A DNA stretch of 64,000 nt, taken from Struthio camelus (taxonomy: Eukaryota > Chordata > Aves > Struthioniformes > Struthionidae). Made by a program: the position numbers and the translations under genes. The stretch is from positions 30,345,573 to 30,409,572 of the forward strand of contig NC_090951.1 of assembly GCF_040807025.1 (NCBI RefSeq), read 5' to 3'. The notes below the pieces were generated by a model. That model was not told the origin of the DNA. It saw only the letters and a program-made list of their open reading frames with translations, and did no database searches. Below are positions 61,101 to 64,000 of this stretch, piece by piece. Within the stretch, counting starts at the first letter, position 1; each line of letters opens with the position of its first letter.

Positions 61101-62242
61101 TCAAAACCAGGCCATTTATGTGTCTACCTATTTAGGTAGCCTAAGGAGCCTAATTTTATGAACTACTTTTTTAAAGCTCAGCAATAGCTTTTGTCTGTCG
61201 GGAGGTGACAGACACAAGGATCCTCCAGAAAATGCCTGCGACTTTGTAGAGGTGGAAGTCAGTATCAGAGAGTCATGAATGTTGCCAGTCCTGATCTCTT
61301 CACTTAAAAGGCTCAGTTCTTACACTGCTGCCTTTCTCACTTTGCTCAGCAGCCAAGCAGGAGCAAAGCTGATTTGTGTCCAACTCACAGGCTTTCACTG
61401 GGGTGGCAGGTGACTGCTGCTTTCTCCTGGAAGCTTTTGGGCTGAAATGCATAGGCATTCTTTAACTCTCCGAATCTGCATGGGAAATGCCATAAAAACA
61501 GCCTCCCAAAGGCACTGCTGGAAAGGAACATTTTCTGTCTATTTATAGTTTTATAGGAGCCACCTTCCAGCTGAAATATTAAGGAATTCCTTGGAATCTG
61601 CCTCCTTCCTAGCCAGGTCATAGAGATGCTCACAGCCTGGGCTTCCTGGACTTTTCCAAGATTTTGGCGTGAAGAAGTAGAGTGGGTGACACAAGAAGCA
61701 TTTATTCCCTGATAGGAGTCCTGATTCCTGCCCTCATAGTTTTCTGCAGTGTGATTTTCTGCTTAGATCCCTCCCCCGAGGAAGGCTAAGATTTAGCTTA
61801 CAGGGGCTACAATACTATTTCTGAAGAGACCATTCCCAGCAGTACAAACTACATGCTTACAGCAACTTTGAAGCTGTTAAATTAACAAAGTTTATTCATT
61901 TCAGTCAGCACCCTGCTATTCCTTTGAGACTACACTAACATGTAAAGCTCGCTAATTAATTACTTTAAATGTCAAGGTTTAATTACAATGCCTCAGAGTT
62001 AAATTGCAAGCCAGCCAAATTTTTGGGGCCATACAGGAGACAGACAGACATATTCTGAGCAAGTTAATCCTTCAAAAAAGATTATTATTATTAATGCTAT
62101 TGATTCCCCAGCAGTGATGGTTCATCTTTCAAATACAGCGCATGTTAACTGGAAAGTGCAGAAGGCAGTGTTGTACCTGTCTAGCCATCTGTGAGCCGGG
62201 ATATTCCATCTGGACCAGAACTGTAAGACTGAGTCTGCATTC
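57954..62242 (-). CDS. DGAT1-like MBOAT acyltransferase, C-terminal four exons (5' part off the window)
   Basis: Relative of diacylglycerol O-acyltransferase 1, an ER multi-pass enzyme that makes triacylglycerol from diacylglycerol and acyl-CoA. Exons (minus strand): 62242-62177, 60529-60442, 59185-59123, 58121-57954. They join in frame through phases 1, 2, 0, 0 with canonical splice sites and give about 127 C-terminal residues. Matches to human DGAT1 (about half identical by eye): SVLQFWSRWNIPAHRW, RHVYKPLLHHG, KWQARLAVFLLSACFFE, YLIAIPLKMFRFW, GNILMWISLVLGPPL and HDYYIL. The Asn of WNIP and the nearby His (human N378, H382) are kept. The catalytic MBOAT histidine (human H415, FFHEY) is Phe here (CFFEY). 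The last residues RKDSTWRLFFF differ from DGAT1. No upstream exon is found to 64000. Less likely a SOAT, whose C-terminus differs. Active enzyme, pseudo-enzyme and early pseudogene cannot be told apart from this part. Confidence 0.85.
59123..59185 (-). CDS. DGAT1-like exon, YLIAIPLKMFRFW block
   Basis: 63 nt, 21 residues, YLIAIPLKMFRFWMFIVMLS then Q, aligned to human [20 protein letters not shown]. Hydrophobic membrane segment. Acceptor tttccag, donor gtatgg, phase 0 at both ends. Confidence 0.88.
60442..60529 (-). CDS. DGAT1-like exon with the altered active-site motif
   Basis: 88 nt, completing Arg, then HVYKPLLHHGYDKWQARLAV to SACFFE. The codon aligned with DGAT1 His415 is TTC (60447-60445). 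Acceptor gtaaatag is a modest site, donor gtaggt. Confidence 0.87.
61861..62040. other. AT-rich block with clustered TAATTA-type sites
   Basis: Contains ctaattaattac, aaggtttaattac and gttaaattaac within about 160 bp in the DGAT1-like intron. These are homeodomain-type core sequences and could mark a conserved non-coding element, but AT-rich DNA yields such cores by chance. Confidence 0.25.
62177..62242 (-). CDS. DGAT1-like exon, FYxDWWN end and WNIP motif
   Basis: 66 nt, NADSVLQFWSRWNIPAHRWL then D and part of R. Begins with the third base of a codon that would be the last Trp of the FYxDWWN motif in DGAT1. Acceptor ccttgcag, donor gtacaa. Confidence 0.85.
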
Positions 62243-64000
62243 CTGCAAGGACAGAAGGAGTAGAACCAGTCGTCTTTTTATAACGCGAGAGGCACCATGC
62301 ACCCATCCTACCACACAGACATCCTTCCCCATGGGTGAGGTAAAGGTGTATCAAATTGCATTCGGGCTGGTTATCACAGCACAACTGAAAATCTTATCGT
62401 AAGAAAACTGGATTCCCTGTCACCCTTGGAGTCTGAAATGAAGACAACGCTCGTTTGGGGCAGTGGGGCCAAATAACCCAAAGTGGATGCTCCATGTACT
62501 CACACAGGCTGCCAATTTGAATGTGAGCAGTACTCCACATTTTTCCACATTTAGAATTTAGAGACCATGACCTCAAAGACATGATAACGCATACAATGTT
62601 GATGTGCTAAATCACCAAACTTACAGCTGATAAATTATTTTTGGCCCTTGTCAGCTGTGAGGGAGTTTCAGGCTTAATTATAAATGTGTGACTGAAGTTC
62701 TGAGTACAGACGGAGAGCCCCAGAAAGGCAGCAGCTGTTGATTTCAGCGAAACTGAGTGTAGGAAAGCGTTGCAGAGATTAGCTGCTACCTGTAGATATT
62801 TATCAGGAGGACTAAAGGAAACCTCCTCTGCCAGACTCCACACCTAACCTACTGTTCGCCTGGTCCATGATGTATGTTCAGTGCCGTGCAGCAGACGATA
62901 AGATCAGGTTGAACATTTGAGCAGTCTGTAATCTGAATGGCACCGTTCCTGATTTCCCTTTTAAAGCATTGGCAGTCTGAGAGAACTGGAACAGTCAGTC
63001 AGTCAAGGTAACAAATGTCTGACTGATGAGAGATACCAGCACACATTGCCTTATCATTGACTCTGCCAGGATATAAACATTTCATCTTCCTGACAACGCT
63101 TTCATCCGTCAAAGAGGATGAAACATCCGACGGAGCATCTCCTGGTTACACTCCAGGGACGGTAATTTTGCAGTTCTCTTAAATGCCGTGTCCATATTGG
63201 TAACTTACATTTAACTTATACTGTCTTAATAATTAAAAATCGGGACTTAGAAGATCATGGCATGGTTTCATCTCGTAATATCTACTGGCTTCCTTAGAGC
63301 CAGCTCTGGAGTGATGTTTCACTAGAGAAAAGAAAAAAAAATCTGCCCTTTGTGAAAAACCTGAACATTGTGAACTCTAAAGAGTCAGACATCAGAAGAA
63401 TATTTTAAAAAGCTACAGCCTGCTGAAAAAAAGATCTTTATGATTTCTAAGCCAGCTTCATGACTTTTGGGACTTGATTCATTATTTTCTAAATATATTG
63501 TTGTCAAAGCTGTAATTTAGCTCATAAAATGTTTGTTGTTCTAGGGATAACAACATTTCCTGGGTTAATAGATTCTGTGACCTCCTATGTTTTGGTTATT
63601 TTTAAAAATCAGTCACTGGCAGCCAGCTGGAGAGTGCTCTATTAGTGAACATCCCTGGAGAGCAGAGACTTTTAACCCTTGATATCTTTTTGGCATAGAG
63701 GATAGGGCAAGGACACAGAGCTCCTCACTGAACCTTGGAAGAGAAGAGAACTACAATGACACAGCCTAAATCGTGCTGTGCAGCACCCCTGTTGACCAAT
63801 TTCCTTGGCACAGAGCTCCTCGTGTCCTGTGTCTGCTCTAAAATCAGGGTGCCAGGTCAGGGTGGGCAGTCTGACCTGCACCTTGCACTGGAGTGTCACC
63901 TGCTGCATCTCTAGCTGATTTTTGCATTTCATATGAAGTAATATTAAAATATTAGCATTACATATTAACATGTTAGAATGTATTTTACGATTTTGTAATG
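62243..64000 (-). other. Intron of the DGAT1-like gene to the window edge
   Basis: I looked for the preceding DGAT1 exon (hydrophobic segment ending in FYRDWW) on the minus strand and found none, so the upstream exons lie beyond 64000. Nothing else is recognisable in this stretch. Confidence 0.6.

Noticed and set aside
62300-62400. Possible upstream exon of the DGAT1-like gene ending TG before a gta donor near 62310
   Set aside because: Translation in the required phase does not resemble the DGAT1 segment ending FYRDWW, so I treat it as intron.

Overview
The window looks like genomic DNA of a bird, or at least an archosaur. The evidence is multi-exon vertebrate genes with canonical GT-AG introns, a GC-rich gene start surrounded by expanded GC-rich tandem repeats, diverged CR1-group LINE remnants and a few MIR/CORE-SINE-like scraps. 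I found no bacterial, plasmid or CRISPR features and no retroviral element.

Layout, left to right. (1) CSNK2A2, the alpha-prime catalytic subunit of protein kinase CK2, lies on the minus strand. All 11 coding exons (28085 down to 2970) can be placed to the base and give a 350-residue protein. Its 3' UTR runs left to about 1.5 kb. Its CpG-rich start lies inside a GC-rich block followed by a 16-copy, about 63-bp C-rich minisatellite (28.57-29.62 kb) and two further degenerate repeat fields (to 30.5 kb). (2) 30.5-38.4 kb is gene-poor: one old LINE reverse-transcriptase fragment and otherwise nothing I can name. (3) 38.17-39.57 kb is a stack of simple repeats: a minisatellite, then about 580 bp of almost pure purine, then about 555 bp of alternating TG/CG. 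(4) CCDC113, a ciliary coiled-coil protein, lies on the plus strand with 9 coding exons (39613-47339, 370 residues). An RFX-type X-box sits 17 bp before its ATG. (5) PRSS54, an inactive trypsin-like serine protease, lies on the minus strand with 5 coding exons (51038 down to 47870, 361 residues), tail-to-tail with CCDC113. (6) 51-58 kb is non-coding as far as I can see. (7) The last four coding exons of a DGAT1-like MBOAT acyltransferase lie on the minus strand (62242 down to 57954). The 5' part of this gene is off the right edge.

CSNK2A2, CCDC113 and PRSS54 are neighbours in mammals as well, so most of the window is conserved synteny. CSNK2A2 and CCDC113 are divergent; CCDC113 and PRSS54 are convergent.

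The most unusual item is the DGAT1-like gene. The four visible exons are in frame, have good splice sites and keep most of the DGAT1 C-terminal signature, but the catalytic histidine of the MBOAT family (human DGAT1 His415) is phenylalanine. It is either a pseudo-enzyme paralogue or a gene in early decay, and it sits where I recall mammals having GINS3/NDRG4. Protein comparisons were made from memory by eye; no search was run.
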